Positions 21,275-35,038 of a stretch of DNA of 64,000 nt are shown here, in pieces. The position numbers and the translations under genes were made by a program. A model generated the notes under the pieces. The model was not told where the DNA came from. It was given only the letters and a program-made list of their open reading frames with translations, and did no database searches. Every line of letters starts with the position of its first letter. Position 1 is the stretch's first letter. The DNA comes from Ampelocalamus luodianensis (Eukaryota > Streptophyta > Magnoliopsida > Poales > Poaceae). The stretch spans positions 10,868,001 through 10,932,000 of the forward strand of contig CM070626.1 of the NCBI GenBank assembly GCA_036346255.1. Direction: 5' to 3'.

Positions 21275-21838
21275 TTAGTGATTGATGAGTGGTACCCCAA
21301 GTACCATTCCTTTTTCAGTCATTTGTTGTAGTGATCGAAAGTTTACATGACCCAACCGATCATGCCATAACCATGCAGAATTTTCAAGTCGGGCACTAAA
21401 ACAAATGGGCTTGGCTGTCTCTAATTGTATCTTGTACAATCTGTTTGCAGTTTTAGTTACCTTCATTAGAAGTTGTCCATCTTGATCATGTAGCAACAAA
21501 TGGGGTCCTTTTAGAGATACATCGCAACCCTCCTCTATCAGTTGGCCCAGATTGATGATGTTATTGCATAGCCTTGGTATGTAGTATACATCAGTCAACA
21601 ATCTTTGCTCCCCATTTTTGCATTGTAATGACATATTGCCTTTGCCTTCTATATGGACAACAGACCCGTCCCCAAACTTTACTTGTCCATGAAAGCTCTC
21701 GTTCAACTCAGTAAACTTTCCCTTCTGTCCTATAATATGATTCGAAGCACCATTATCAAGATACCAGAGATTGGATTCCACCATCTCTTCTCCAACTTTC
21801 AGCAATTTCGGTTGAACTTGGTCTTCTTCTAACATCAT
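21275..21838 (-). pseudogene. Copia protease and GAG-pre-integrase domain
   Basis: WYLDNGASNHIIGQ is the Copia aspartic protease active site (D-N-G-A, a common variant). VKFGDGSVVHIEGKGNM and LTDVYYIPRLCNNIINLGQL follow, then the zinc-finger-type pre-integrase segment LWHDRLGHVNFRSLQ. This stretch is intact in frame and ends at a stop 12 bp before integrase sequence resumes. Confidence 0.85.
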
Positions 21839-22884
21839 TTGTTGTGTGTGTTTTTCTTCTGAGATAGATAACAGAAGGGCTGGCTCAGGAGCATCTGGGA
21901 CTTGAGTTAAGTTTACCTCAACCTCTTCTTCTTATTCTGACAATCAGTAGCATAGTGCCCATATTTTTTACACTCAAAGCACTTGATGTGACTCCGACAT
22001 TCTTCAGCATAATGGTTGAATCTATTGCAGGTAAAGCACTTGATTTTTGAATTGTCTCAATTGCTATTGAACTCACCTTGTCCACGCCAGCAACAGGACC
22101 ACGGCCTCCTCGGCCGCGCCAAACAGAACCCAGACTACCTTGATTTGATGAATAATCTCGCTGAGTCTGCTTGTTCTCTCCCTTCAGCTTAGCTTTCACA
22201 AATAACGATTGATCGTTGCGAGTCTTGCAGCCTTTTAGTAGTCCATCATGTGCTTTAAGAGCCTTTCAGTAGCTTCATGCTCTCAAGATTACTGGAATAC
22301 AAAAGAGTTGTGACCACAGGCACGTACCTCTCGGGTAGTACTCGCAAGTATTTCTTGACCACCTCAATTTCCTCTAGTTTATCGCCAAGGGATTGAAGCT
22401 CGTTGACCACCGCCATCAATTTTCCTACGAACTCATCTACTAATTAAGTTTCTCCCATATGCAAGGCCTCATACTCCCCTCGGAGAGTTTGGAGATGAAC
22501 TTTCTTTACTCGATCCACCCCCTCGTGCATAGTACAAAGAGCAATCCAGGCCTCTCGAGTAGTATCTCTCCTAACAAGTTGATTCAACATTGAATCGGGT
22601 ATAGCTGCGTAGATCAGTGCCAACACTGTTTGATCAACCTTCACGTCGATATCCAAAACCTTTCCTTTAGGATCGATCTTTCCCTTTAGATCAACCGGAT
22701 CAGCTACTGCGTCCCAGACCCCTGGGCACGCATATTGAACCGCATCTTCATAGCTCAAGCCGGGTAGTTCTCTGAAGTGAGAATTGGATACGGAAGTGAA
22801 TTTAGGCCATCCTTCGTTGTTGATGAAGAACCGTTGGGAGCCATCTTGCTCTTCCTTCTCTGGAGTTGAAGAACTGATTTTCAA
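21839..22884 (-). pseudogene. Copia gag with tandem CCHC zinc knuckles
   Basis: The N-terminal part (22884-22444) contains EGWPKFTSVSNSHFRELPGL, VDQTVLALIYAAIPDSMLNQ and EAWIALCTMHEGVDRVKKVH, a UBN2-type capsid. After frame breaks (22440-22200) a basic region (WRGRGGRGPV) leads to two adjacent knuckles, CFTCNRFNHYAEEC and CFECKKYGHYATDC (C-x2-C-x4-H-x4-C each), in the frame reading through 21950-22050. Two knuckles rather than one is less usual for Copia. Confidence 0.8.
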
Positions 22885-22885
22885 T

Positions 22886-22902
22886 CACCTGCTCTAATAC
22901 CA
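22886..22902 (-). promoter_or_regulatory. Primer-binding site, initiator Met tRNA
   Basis: TGGTATTAGAGCAGGTG on the minus strand, two bases inside the 5' LTR: the Met-tRNA site with one C to T change. Confidence 0.85.
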
Positions 22903-22904
22903 TG

Positions 22905-23296
22905 TGAAGTCGAAACCACCTTGTACGACTATGTGCAGTCGAAGGCTTCTACAACTAGGTGGTTGAAACTGCTTCCGAGCACGCATAGTCGAAAACTATA
23001 AACAGTACTTGTAATGAACAGTACCCAAGACAAAAAAAAAACACAGCGAACAAAAACAAGACAACTGCAGTCTTTTCTGTTTTTCTATTACTTATCTTCT
23101 TGTTGTCCAACTTACAAGACCCAACAGGTCCTTATAAAGGCTTGCTAAAACCGACACATACGCTGACTCGTATGACTAAGTACAACTCGGATACGGAAGA
23201 AAACTATTCTGCTATTACCTAATTAACAGACTCCGACTACGATTCAGAACTTGTTACAAACTCTGAAATATCAACTTGGCAGGATTAGCTCCTACA
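22905..23296 (-). repeat. Copia 5' LTR, 392 bp
   Basis: The minus strand begins TGTAGGAGCTAATCC and ends GGTTTCGACTTCA. It matches the split 3' LTR. The TSD ATGTA follows at 23297. Confidence 0.9.
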
Positions 23297-23301
23297 ATGT
23301 A

Positions 23302-25615
23302 ATTCAGATTCTCACCCTTTTTCGCTCTGACTCACATGACATGTAGTTTGACCGATAAAGCCCTTGAATTTGTGCAGAATAGACCTAAGCATAAATTACC
23401 CAGCTTTGCCCGACCTAAACCTAAGTCTAGCTGAGGTGCTTGTATCCCTTTCTTGACCGGTGTTGTATTATCTTCTCCTTAAAATGTAAAATGAATGACA
23501 GAACTCGATCCTTTGTTAAAAAAAAGTCCTAAGTCGAGCTCGATCGTCACATGCAACTACTCGATCGGGTCTAGAATGGTGCAGATACATGCAACTACGC
23601 CTCTCATGGGATGATTAGAAGTAATCATTAGACAGTACACCTGCTACTCCAACCAGGAAGGCAGGAAGGTGCCATGCATGCCGGCCATGCATATGCTTGA
23701 AGCTTTCATGAGTGTCGGTACACGCCGTGCCTGTGTGCCATGCTGCCATTACAGCCTTGTACTGATGTACCTATACCTAGCTAGTGACTCCCAGCTAACC
23801 CCCTAGCTCCCCTGCAACTTCGGCTTTCTCTGGCGCATCGCATAATGCGCTCAGGACACGCCAATCATGTCGACGAAGCACTCGCACGGAACTGGCCGTT
23901 CGACCGGCCGGAAGAAAGCAAACGAATGCGATCGAGGTCGACGCGACAGCGCCTTCAGGTGATCTGACTGCATGCCTCTCACGCACACTGCCGCTGCGTG
24001 ACTGCGTTCTCTTGCATGCTGCAGACATGCATGCATGGTGTTTGTGTACGTGCGTCGTGCATTCTCTTCCCTTTTGGTTAGCTGTACGTTGGAGTGTGTG
24101 CGATGGTGTCTGCACTCTCTCAGTCGGCACCATGACATGTTAATTGGCGTTAGGACGTAGGACTTGCATAAGCTCAGCAAATAATTTAGTCCACTAATGG
24201 AGTAGTCACAGGCCAGTAATCTTCCGTCCAATCATTTGGGCTGATGTGACTCACAATGAAAGTGGGATGTGTTGCAAACGATACATCATGTGACTTGAAC
24301 AAATATTGCGAGTATACATTGGCCTGCTCTCTCTACTTCTTCCTATCGATTTTTGACCCAAACGATACCAAGTTGCACAAACTTAGTTCAGGGAAGATGG
24401 AACTTGCTCTACAACGACAGTACGGGCACTAATCACCACTACCCTTTTTTTAGATCAGCTCGCTCCGGATTGTATATAGGCGTTTGCTTAGCGTGTGAGT
24501 TTATTCCCGGTCACATCGCTCCGCATGACAACAACCACTCAAAACAAGATAAAAAGTCTCATGATGGGATATCCTTTGGCACTCACAATCTGCTAAAAGC
24601 AAGTGTGTTTCGCTTGTCCATGTTCTAGTCTAAACGTCTAACCTTTATATATACTAGTCACAACCCATGCATCCGGTCAACATCAATTGATTTTTTAGTG
24701 GTAATAATTTATGTAAATGTTTACTTTGAATTTGTACAATGTTTGTCACCATTTTTTTTTCATTTCTAGTTCTTAAATTTTCAAAATTGCATTTGATTCT
24801 AATTTTATTTCAGAATTTATTTTTGAGAGAGAGATCTACTCACAGACGTTAAATTTTGGAAAGAGAATATCTTTATTTGTTGAAACGGACATTGATAATT
24901 CATTGCTTTGTACTCGGACACTATCCAAACTCTATTTATCAACATGGATTAAGTGTAGTATTTAATCTTAGCCATAGATCATGCTTCTTCGTAAAAGGTT
25001 GACAACTGAGATATTTTCTTTTTCTTTGATTATTGCGGGAATTTCTACCTTTTTATTAATAAGGGAATTTCTACCTTTTTTACCCCAAAGATTAGTGTGG
25101 GGGTTTGTAGGAAAGCCTCTAATTAGTATACATATATGTAGAATTAAATTCATGCTTAATTTTATTTATAAATTTTAGTATATTTTAACTTCGTACATAT
25201 CATACAATAGTATGTTATTGGCTATCTCACTGTGTTCTCCATGCGTACACATACACACATGTATCATATAATAGTAAGTTATTAGCTATAATAAAATTGT
25301 TAGACAAAGTAGAGTGGATTAATTAGGAGACACGTTTAATCAGCTCCTGTCGTACATGGATTATTCGATAGTTGATTTACTTCCGTATGAGAGAGAGATT
25401 GTAATACTACACGTTTAGACCGTACATAAGGGCAATAGATGTCTGTATAATTTTTAGATTCAATTATTTCATAAGAACTGTAGGTCCTTTGCTTATAAAT
25501 AAATCTTAACCGTTTAAAAAGCTATTCACACCATATGGATGGTTAGGATTTGTCCTTTTTCTCCGATTAACATGGGAATTTCTAGCGTTTTCCTTTGCTT
25601 CTAGAATTTCTACCC
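23302..25615. other. Intergenic; possible LINE tail, otherwise nothing recognised
   Basis: 23460-23528 resembles the 3' end of a plant LINE (cttctccttaaaatg, then atgaatgacagaactc, ending in an A run), with no coding part visible. 23530-24650 has no recognisable frame. 24650-25615 is AT-rich and carries a motif gggaatttctaccttttt two to three times (25036, 25070 and near 25573), perhaps the edge of an unidentified element. Confidence 0.35.
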
Positions 25616-25631
25616 CACACACACACACACA

Positions 25632-25707
<76 letters not shown>
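25616..25707. repeat. (CA)n then (TA)n microsatellite, left border of element A
   Basis: A 16-bp CA tract followed by a 75-bp TA tract. The cagtaaa-rich body of element A starts immediately after, with tgtatgtattatgggg. Confidence 0.9.
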
Positions 25708-25715
<8 letters not shown>

Positions 25716-27138
25716 TATGGGGTTGTTCAGCGCTCGCGCGTGGCCTAGCAGCCCACGCTTGCTCCGCGCTACGCGCGGTTAGCCAACGCCCCCGCCTTCC
25801 GCTCGAGATCGACAGTAAAACCCTCACGCGCGTGTCCAAAATGGCAGTAAACCCTCACGCACGCGTCAAAACGGTAGTAAAAATCTTACGTAGACCAGCA
25901 CCCCGCCTCCTGCTCGAGATCGACAGTAAAACACCCCACGCACGTGAGGATCGGCGGTAAAAGTCTCGGTATCGTCCAATATGACAGTAAAACCCAATAT
26001 CAAAGCGAATATCGGTAAAATCGACAGTAAAATGAAGATCGCACGTCACCTAAATCGGCAGTAAAAAGGACTGCTACTACCAGAGTCGACGGTGAAACGA
26101 ATCACTGGTACGTCGTGGGTCGGACTGTAGTTGATAGTAAAGCTACCTCCGGGGGGTGCACTGGAATGGTTGTAACAAAACTACTGGTAGACCCACGTGT
26201 ACCCAGGTAATTTTACTACCGACTCACTCATTGTTTACTATCCTCTCGCCCGTTTACTGTGTTCAATGAGGTTTGCTATTTTTTTTCCTCGCTGAATTAC
26301 TGCAAGTACATGAATTCTTGTTGTCTTAGATGTGTATCTAATTACTGAACCTATTGGCTAGTTTTACTTCACACCAAAATGAGTTTTACTATATGGCAAA
26401 CTTATTAATATGACCACTTGATCCCCTGTTTGTTCGGATAAAAAACGCTCGCGCATGTCCTCCCGTGGTGTGAAGCAATAAAAAAGGTGGGCAATCACAT
26501 GCATCCCACTAAACGCGCTCCCCACATAACCGATCATAAGATCTGCCCCCACCTCCCCTCCCCACCTTCGCCCAATCATTATCGCTTCTCCTCACCCCGC
26601 GACCCCCTAGTGATCCCTTCTGACGACAATGATTACTGGATGTCCACCCCATGGGCGCGGAGGAACCCAGCTTGGCGGTGCTTGTTCTCCGTCGCGAATG
26701 TCGATCAGATCTTCCTCCAACGCATGCAGACCTCCCCCCCCTCCCCGACATTTACTGCCATGCCCAATGGAACGGCAGATGACCCAAGTTTCTCTACGTA
26801 GATGGCCACACCGCCGGTAAACGTTGTACCACTGGCTGTAAGGCCCCCGACAACCAGGATCCTCTCCTCCACGCCTCGATCCTCACGCCACCCCCACTGT
26901 TTCTTCGTGTGAGATGAGGACACCCAACGCCGATCGGATGTACACCCACGTATGTGTGTTTTACTGGTCTTTGCCCACCATTTTTACAACCAGTATGTCG
27001 TCCATTTACTGTGTTTTGCACTATTCGATATTTATTGTCCTATCTAGAGTCATTTACTTGTTTTTTGTTGTATATTACTATGTTTGCTGTGTTTTGCTGA
27101 TGTCAGGACGAGGATGTCCTCGACATGTGGTGCCCCTA

Positions 27139-30120
27139 GGTCTGCATGAAGTTCGATAATTAGGGTGATGCTTACCAGTTCTACTGTCAGTACGCGCGAC
27201 ATGCTGGTTTTGTCGTCAGAAAGAGTAGGAGCAGGAAAACAATCAAAGAGTTCTGCTGCACTCTGGAGGGTAAACATGACTTCTACATATCGGAGAAGGA
27301 GCGTGAACGTAGCAAGACCTCCAAGAGGATTGGGTGAAGGTGTTCGTGCAACTACATAAGAGCCCAAAAGATGGCTCTGTATGCATCAAACGGGTTATGT
27401 TGGAGCACAACCATTCACTCACTAGGACATTGTCCTCGTCGCGTTCATGTAGTCACACAAAAACTTTGATCCCTCGTTGATGGAGCTCGTCGACACCATG
27501 CTGGTCGGCAGGGTCTCTCACAACGCTACGATGAACGTTTTGTCGGAGATGCATGAGAGACAACATAACATACAATTCATCATGCATGACCTAGAAAATA
27601 GGTTTTTACTGTATTCAATCATTGTATTTACTTGTGTAATCGTGACGAATTACCGTCATTTCCTTATTCACGCCATTACTGTTGTGACCATGTTGACTTA
27701 CTGTTATCCTCTTAGTCTCATTTTTACTATCGTGTTGGTGTATATTTACCATTAGTTACCATCCATTGTACTGACTAACCCAGGAAGGCTGCGAATACAC
27801 GTGCTGATCACACCGACGATGTGAACAAGCTGATGGATTTCTTTAAGGGGTGTCGCTCGCAGAACGACAAGTTCTACGACGACATACAAGTTGATGATGA
27901 TGGAGGTGTGAAAAATGTCTTCTGGAGCCACACGAGCTGCTGTGCGGAATACGCTAGCTTTGGAAATGTCGTCACATTCGATACAACCTACAGAACGAAT
28001 CGGTATGAGATGCCTCTGGCTATGTTTGTTGTCTCCAACCACCATTTGCAGAACACCATGTTCAGGGTTAGGCTGCTCTGTGATGAGAAGGAAACATCCT
28101 TTGAGTGGTTGTTCAGGACGTTCCAAACTTGCATGGATGGAAAAGACACCATCTGCATGCTAGCTTGTGATTCTCATACCGTTCAAATGTAATTACTGCA
28201 TATGGTGATCAGGTTTACTGGCTATCACATGTGTACTTTACTGTGTTCTCTGTATCTGGTCCGGAATGTATTGTCAATGTTGGTAAAAAAATACTGCATC
28301 TCTGCCCGAGTTTTACTGTCTAATGTATTTTATTATACCACAGGTCAGGACCTGCCATGGCGGCTGCCATCCCACGCGTCTTCCCCCACACACAGCACCG
28401 GCTGTGCAGGTGGAACATGTTGAAGAAGTACAAGTAGAACCTGAACAAGCCATACGCGGAGCACGATGGGCTGAAGAAGTACAAGCAGAACCTGCACAAG
28501 CCATACGCGGAGCACGACGGGCTGAAGGAGTGTTTGGTTTTCATCATAAGCCATCCGCTTACTCCTAGAGAGTTCGAGAATGCATGGGAGAATCTGGTGA
28601 GAGAGTACCACCTCGAGCAGAGCTAGGTCATTGCTAGCCTCTATGACCTTCACGAAAGATGGATCTCCGTGTACTTCAAGGACATGTACTACAACAGGAT
28701 GACATCCACGCAGAGAAGCAAGAGTATGAACAAGATGGTAAATCGAAACTTCATGGATAACATGACTTCACTCCACCAATTCACGCGGAAGATGTATCGT
28801 GTGTCGCAGAAGAGGAAGCACTCCGAGGCTCACACCGTTCCATGGTATGTGGATAAAAAAGGTTTACTGTGTATTACAAACGCATTTAATTCAATTTCTT
28901 CCATGATTTACTGTTATTTGTCTTATTTTACTACGTCTCTCACCACTTTTCTTTTTACTGCAATCTATGTATGTCATTACTTCTTGTCCTTTATGTACAT
29001 CCTTCGTGATATATACCATCTTGCGTGCTATCAGAGCCAACCAGTGAGAGCCACTCTGTTCCCATTGGAGGAGCAGCTGAGCAGGATGTACACGTCTGCG
29101 ATGTTCAAAAAGTACAAGGAGACCTACTTCTCTAGTACAGCCTTCCGCATAAGGGCGGACACAACCCGAGATTGCCTATTCCTCATGTTTGACGAGAAAC
29201 ATTCTACGATGTTTGTGTGGTCGCAACACGCTTTCAAGGTGGTTGCCGAAGAGGAAACGAGTGCATATAGCTGCGAATGCAAATGCTGGGAGCACATGAG
29301 TACTTTTATTGTCTCTCATCTAGTAGATACTATTCAATTTATTATACTTTTACTGTCCAGTGCGTATAGTCAGTTTACTGTCATCGATGCGTATTTACTA
29401 TTAATCCATCTTTCGTTTACCGCTTGTAGGGTTGTTCTTCTTGCACCTGGTGCTGGCGTTCACCTACTTGTAGGTTGAGAGTATCCCCAGCCGCTACATG
29501 CTCCGTAAGTACACTAGGAATGCTAGGGTGGATGTGTCATACGACAGACATGACCTCATGTAGGTCGGACCTGATGGAACGACTGAGATGTATCAATACA
29601 CCACCTTACTGACGGAAGCTATGGGCGTGGTGAGATTAGGGTGCAGATCGAGTCTTGCATACGATAGAGCCATGGAGGTTCTCAAGGCTCTTCGCATGCA
29701 GCTTGATACCATACCCAATGATGTTGGCCTAGTGGCTGATGAGACCACTAAGCCCGACGAAGCGAACGACGATACGATCAACCCATCAGCGCCTCCTCTG
29801 TCACAGACCAAAGGTCGCAAACAAGTCAATGACGAACCAGAGCAAAGTTCTGCACCGGTGGGGAAGAAGATGACAAGGGCGTGCAGCATATGCGGCCTAA
29901 AAGTCAGTCACAACAGTGTTGCTTGTCGAACCCTACCCCAAAACAAAGGGCGAGGGGGCAAGAGTGGCGGTGGCAGTGGTAGTGGGAGGGGGAGAGGAGG
30001 AGGGGGCGAGGAAGAGGAAGGTCTAGTACACGCTGCCAGCTGATTCATGGGAACAAAACAGAAGATGACGACACTGATGACTATCTTCCCGTAGGGTCAG
30101 ATAACAACGATACGTGCTGA
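27139..30120 (+). pseudogene. FAR1-type MULE transposase, degenerate, element A
   Basis: Order: FAR1 DNA-binding domain (YQFYCQYARHAGFVVRKSRS), transposase domain (FGNVVTFDTTYRTNRYEMPL, LLCDEKETSFEWLFRTFQTC), MAAAIPRVFPHTQHRLCRWN, FENAWENLVREY, MTSTQRSKSMNKMVNRNFMD, a SWIM-like finger (YSCECKCWEHM, then GLFFLHLV, where the third Cys is lost) and a C-terminal knuckle CSICGLKVSHNSVAC with a Gly/Arg-rich tail. Introns at about 28190-28345, 28844-29035 and 29299-29430 are rich in tttactg. Stops (for example TGA near 27336), a one-base loss at the second catalytic Asp region (expected TDQDP) and a 51-bp duplication inactivate it. FAR1/FHY3-family proteins descend from such transposases. Confidence 0.8.
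28420..28521 (+). repeat. 51-bp tandem duplication inside the FAR1 pseudogene
   Basis: The units at 28420-28470 and 28471-28521 encode LKKYKxNLNKPYAEHDG and LKKYKQNLHKPYAEHDG. The equivalent exon in element C has a single unit. The first copy has a TAG where the second has CAG. Confidence 0.85.
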
Positions 30121-30526
30121 ATAGTTGTGTTCTTTACTTACATTTCAGTAAACCATTTACTGCATTGTCGTATGTGTGTTACTGTGGTGCGTCTGCAAAC
30201 TAGAAAACAGAACTCGCTATTCGGCTTGCATTGCATGTTTTATTGTTGTCTATTCGAACTCTCTTAGTGCAAATATCACATGGTATTACTGCTTGTCTTT
30301 TTACTATGTTGACCATAATCTATTATTGTCTTCTGTATATTGGTTACTGCTTTTTTTTTTGCTAAAAGAACGCAACGATCAATTGGTCATCTTTGTTCTA
30401 CTGACATGTGGTGGTTGTTTTACTGTACGACACCAATAATAGTACTGATGTATATTTTTAATATTGAATTATTGCATGCGTAAAAAAACTTTACTTTTAA
30501 ACCATACGCACTGTCACTATGTCTCC
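30121..30526 (+). other. Element A spacer with tttactg motifs
   Basis: AT-rich noncoding sequence with about eight copies of tttactg or close variants between the transposase pseudogene and the accessory gene promoter. Confidence 0.6.
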
Positions 30527-30570
30527 CTGATGCGTCTCTTCGTCTTCCTCCAGATGACTTATAAATATAA
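30527..30570 (+). promoter_or_regulatory. Shared promoter block and TATA box, element A accessory ORF
   Basis: CTGATGCGTCTCTTCGTC at 30527-30544, then TTATAAATATAA at 30559-30570. The spacing to the ATG is 112 bp. Confidence 0.6.
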
Positions 30571-30681
30571 TGTATCATTATCTTGCGAAGCATTGCATAC
30601 GCGAGATGCCCCAAGAAAAAGCCTCCCCTCGCAATAAAACTCCGAAAAAAGCATAGCACAAGCAAAAAAAAAAGAACAAAA

Positions 30682-31245
30682 ATGACTCCAAGCTCTTCTT
30701 CCGCTCCACAACAAACTATAATTCTAAATTACCTAGCACTCATATACGATCAGCTATCTTGGCAGAGCCTGATCGAGGCTATGGATCATGATTATGTTCA
30801 TGACCACCTCCATGCTCCGCCACCATGTCTACCGGAGAGGGTGGCTGCAATCATCCACACTCTGCGTCTTCTGCTAAGCTGGACCAATGTACTTATGTCC
30901 AACGTCCGACAAAGCAACCTCATCCTGGAGATCGTTCTCATGAACTATGTGGATCGAGTCAAAGCATTCATCTAGAGGATCGAACACTACATCAGCCAGC
31001 AAGATGAAAAGATCGATGATGCTGAGACCATGGAAGAGGCGAACGTCCTGATCTGGATAATCGTCGATAGGCTTCCTTCGCTCAATCGCCACCAAGCTCA
31101 GCTCTCCACTTGCGAAGGAGCAGGTGGAGGCGTATCTCCATGTATTCCCTGATCCAGCCCCCGGCGAATTCCACAAGCGGGCTTACGAACAACTGAGGGC
31201 TACGATAGGGTCCAAGCCTTGGCCACTAGGGCATCCTTTGTTTTC
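30682..31245 (+). pseudogene. Unrecognised helical accessory ORF, element A copy
   Basis: It starts MTPSSSSAPQQ. Helix-rich segments follow in order: ILNYLALIYDQLSWQSLIEA, LPERVAAIIHTLRLLLSWTN, NVRQSNLILEIVLMNYVDRV, RIEHYISQQDEKIDDAETME, and, after a frame change, AKEQVEAYLHVF and EFHKRAYEQLRATIGS. A TAG near 30973 interrupts the first frame. It is the best preserved of the three copies in its N-terminal half. VAAII, LLL.WTN and IVL.NY are shared with the element B copy, and the tail pattern (Q.VEA/DAF, then YE.L) with both others. No signal peptide, zinc-finger or catalytic motif is visible. Function unknown. Confidence 0.65.
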
Positions 31246-32235
31246 CCGTTCTTCCCTTCTTTTGTTATTATTAGGCAATATAAATAAGAAGAAAAATGCG
31301 ACCGACCACACTATTTTGGCCAAAAAATATTTAAGAATTTTTATCTCATGTTCTTTAATGTTATGTATATATAACATTACTGCAATTTTCTTTTGGTCTA
31401 CTGTCGGAACACACAAAAAGGATACGATAAAAATGAAAACGCGACAAAAATACATATTTACTACTTTATAATGATCATTTACCTTTTCTTGCATTTGCTT
31501 TTACTGTCACGCTACATTTTCGCTATACTGCCCAATGAACATTTACTGTAAAAAATATTATGTGATAGCCCTGTACTGTAAAATGTGAGCGCAACTACCG
31601 AGCTTCTATTTTGTTCATAATTACTACATACATGTCATACATTTTACTGTACTACCTTCGCACTTCTTTGTTTTGTATGTTCGTGTGTGCATAGCTGAAA
31701 CCACAGTACCAAATCGAACCAAACCCTCGTTTTTCCAAAAACAAATCATACAATGCTGCTCGGGCTACCTGATGTGTCTCTTCGTCTCCCTCACTACGAC
31801 TTATAAGGATGTTCTTGGCAGTAAATCATATTATAACTTTATTGTCTTATCGTTGTGTTTTTACTATCAAATACATACATGATCGAATAAAAATCACGTC
31901 CTGCATGAAAAGCAGTAAAAATAGATAACAATTTTATTGTCTTATCCATTATGTTTTACTATCAAACAAACGAGCTCAAAAAAAATTGCATGCCGCGAAA
32001 AAGGTAGTGAACTGATTCAAGGATTACTGTCACGTGTCGTGTTTTTTACCGTCAAAATCGAATCCCGCGCGTGGTACGGGCATTTCTTGACTGCCGACTA
32101 TAGTTGGTGGGCCGCTAATCTTTGGTTGTGCACCTCACGCATCACGCTCGCGCGCTCCTGCGGCACAAGCGCTCTTCGTGGGCAAGGTTAGCATCTGCGA
32201 ATAACTATTCTATGTTCACGTGGCCGCGAGCTCTC
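31246..32235 (+). other. Element A 3' region, tttactg-rich
   Basis: Noncoding, with many tttactg, ttactgt and gtaaaa motifs (31370-32060) and a second, orphan copy of the accessory promoter block (31764-31810), then a GC-rich stretch (32090-32230). Confidence 0.6.
31764..31810 (+). promoter_or_regulatory. Orphan copy of the accessory-ORF promoter block
   Basis: CTGATGTGTCTCTTCGTCTC followed by CTTATAAGGATG, the same layout as at 30527-30570, but no related ORF follows. Confidence 0.5.
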
Positions 32236-34110
<1,875 letters not shown>

Positions 34111-35038
34111 TTCGAGAGCACAAACTACCATCAATCCTTCTTTATATATTATACGTTTGTGCATCATTTTCGGTTAAGTTGAGTAACCGCTGCGAATCAG
34201 TCGGCTAGAGCTTACGCATATTGCTTCGTGCGTATATAGATAGCAAGTAGCGACATGGCGTCCGCACCATCTTCGCCGCCCGCATGCGGATCTCGAGGAA
34301 AGTGGTGCGTACGCGAGATGGCAGAGGAACATCGAGAATTCCTCGAGGCATAATGACCGCCACGAGGTCAATGCCAATGGGATCCCTATGAGTCCCCAAA
34401 GCGTGGCGAGATTCGAACCTTTGCGGGATACTTGAAGGGAACGGGTCCCCATCACCACACCGAGTGGGACACCGTGGTCTGGATGTTCGAGAAGCCACTG
34501 TGGGACGAGTTTTAAAATCGCTCACTTTCGGCCACCGCAGCACTGGCGCGCGCGGAACGACAGCGTTGCTCTCGATCGAAAAAGCGTGGAGGAGCGTGCT
34601 TGTCACAAGGTACGCGGAACACGTCGAACGCCCTTCCACGGCGTATAAATTCTTGTCGCGAGCGATATATGGGACGCCTTTGTGCAAATGAAGACGACGC
34701 CCAATTTCTTGAGGAAAGTGCGACGCACAAGGCTCTCCGCACACTTAACACTCACCCCACAAACTTCATTTTGGCATGAGTACGCGGTAAAACGCCGCGC
34801 AATGGGCGGCGGAGGACGCGAACGAAACAAGGCCATTTGTCGAGATCACGGACCAGCGCTCTCTCCGGTTAAGAGCGGGAGGCATCATTACGTCTTCGCG
34901 AAATCTCTTTCACAAACCCTACAGACCGGATGTGGCCAACCGTGGTAAATGTCTTGAACTACCTAGTTGTTAATAAGTCTATAACTTCATAATGTATATA
35001 ATAACATGATGACCTCTTGCGGCAAGAATTGAGTTCGC

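Larger units (their letters stand above)
13161..23296 (-). mobile_element. Copia element, pol-deleted, with nested CACTA
   Basis: Flanked by ATGTA on both sides (13156-13160 and 23297-23301), a perfect 5-bp TSD. The minus-strand order is 5' LTR (22905-23296), primer site, gag, protease, integrase, truncated RT, polypurine tract, 3' LTR. Without the CACTA insertion it is about 3.9 kb, shorter than an intact Copia element. The missing part is the RT fingers, everything after the YVDD box, and RNase H. Two catalytic Asp positions (integrase, RT) are changed to Gly. It is non-autonomous. Confidence 0.9.

Noticed and set aside
23795..24231. Two overlapping minus-strand frames of 112 and 126 codons as a host gene
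   Set aside because: No recognisable domain, His/Arg/Cys-rich chance composition, and they overlap in different frames.
34174..34744. Long minus-strand frame as the N-terminus of TNP2
   Set aside because: Its residues show no TNP2 N-terminal pattern, and competing frames exist on the plus strand; left unannotated within the CACTA element.
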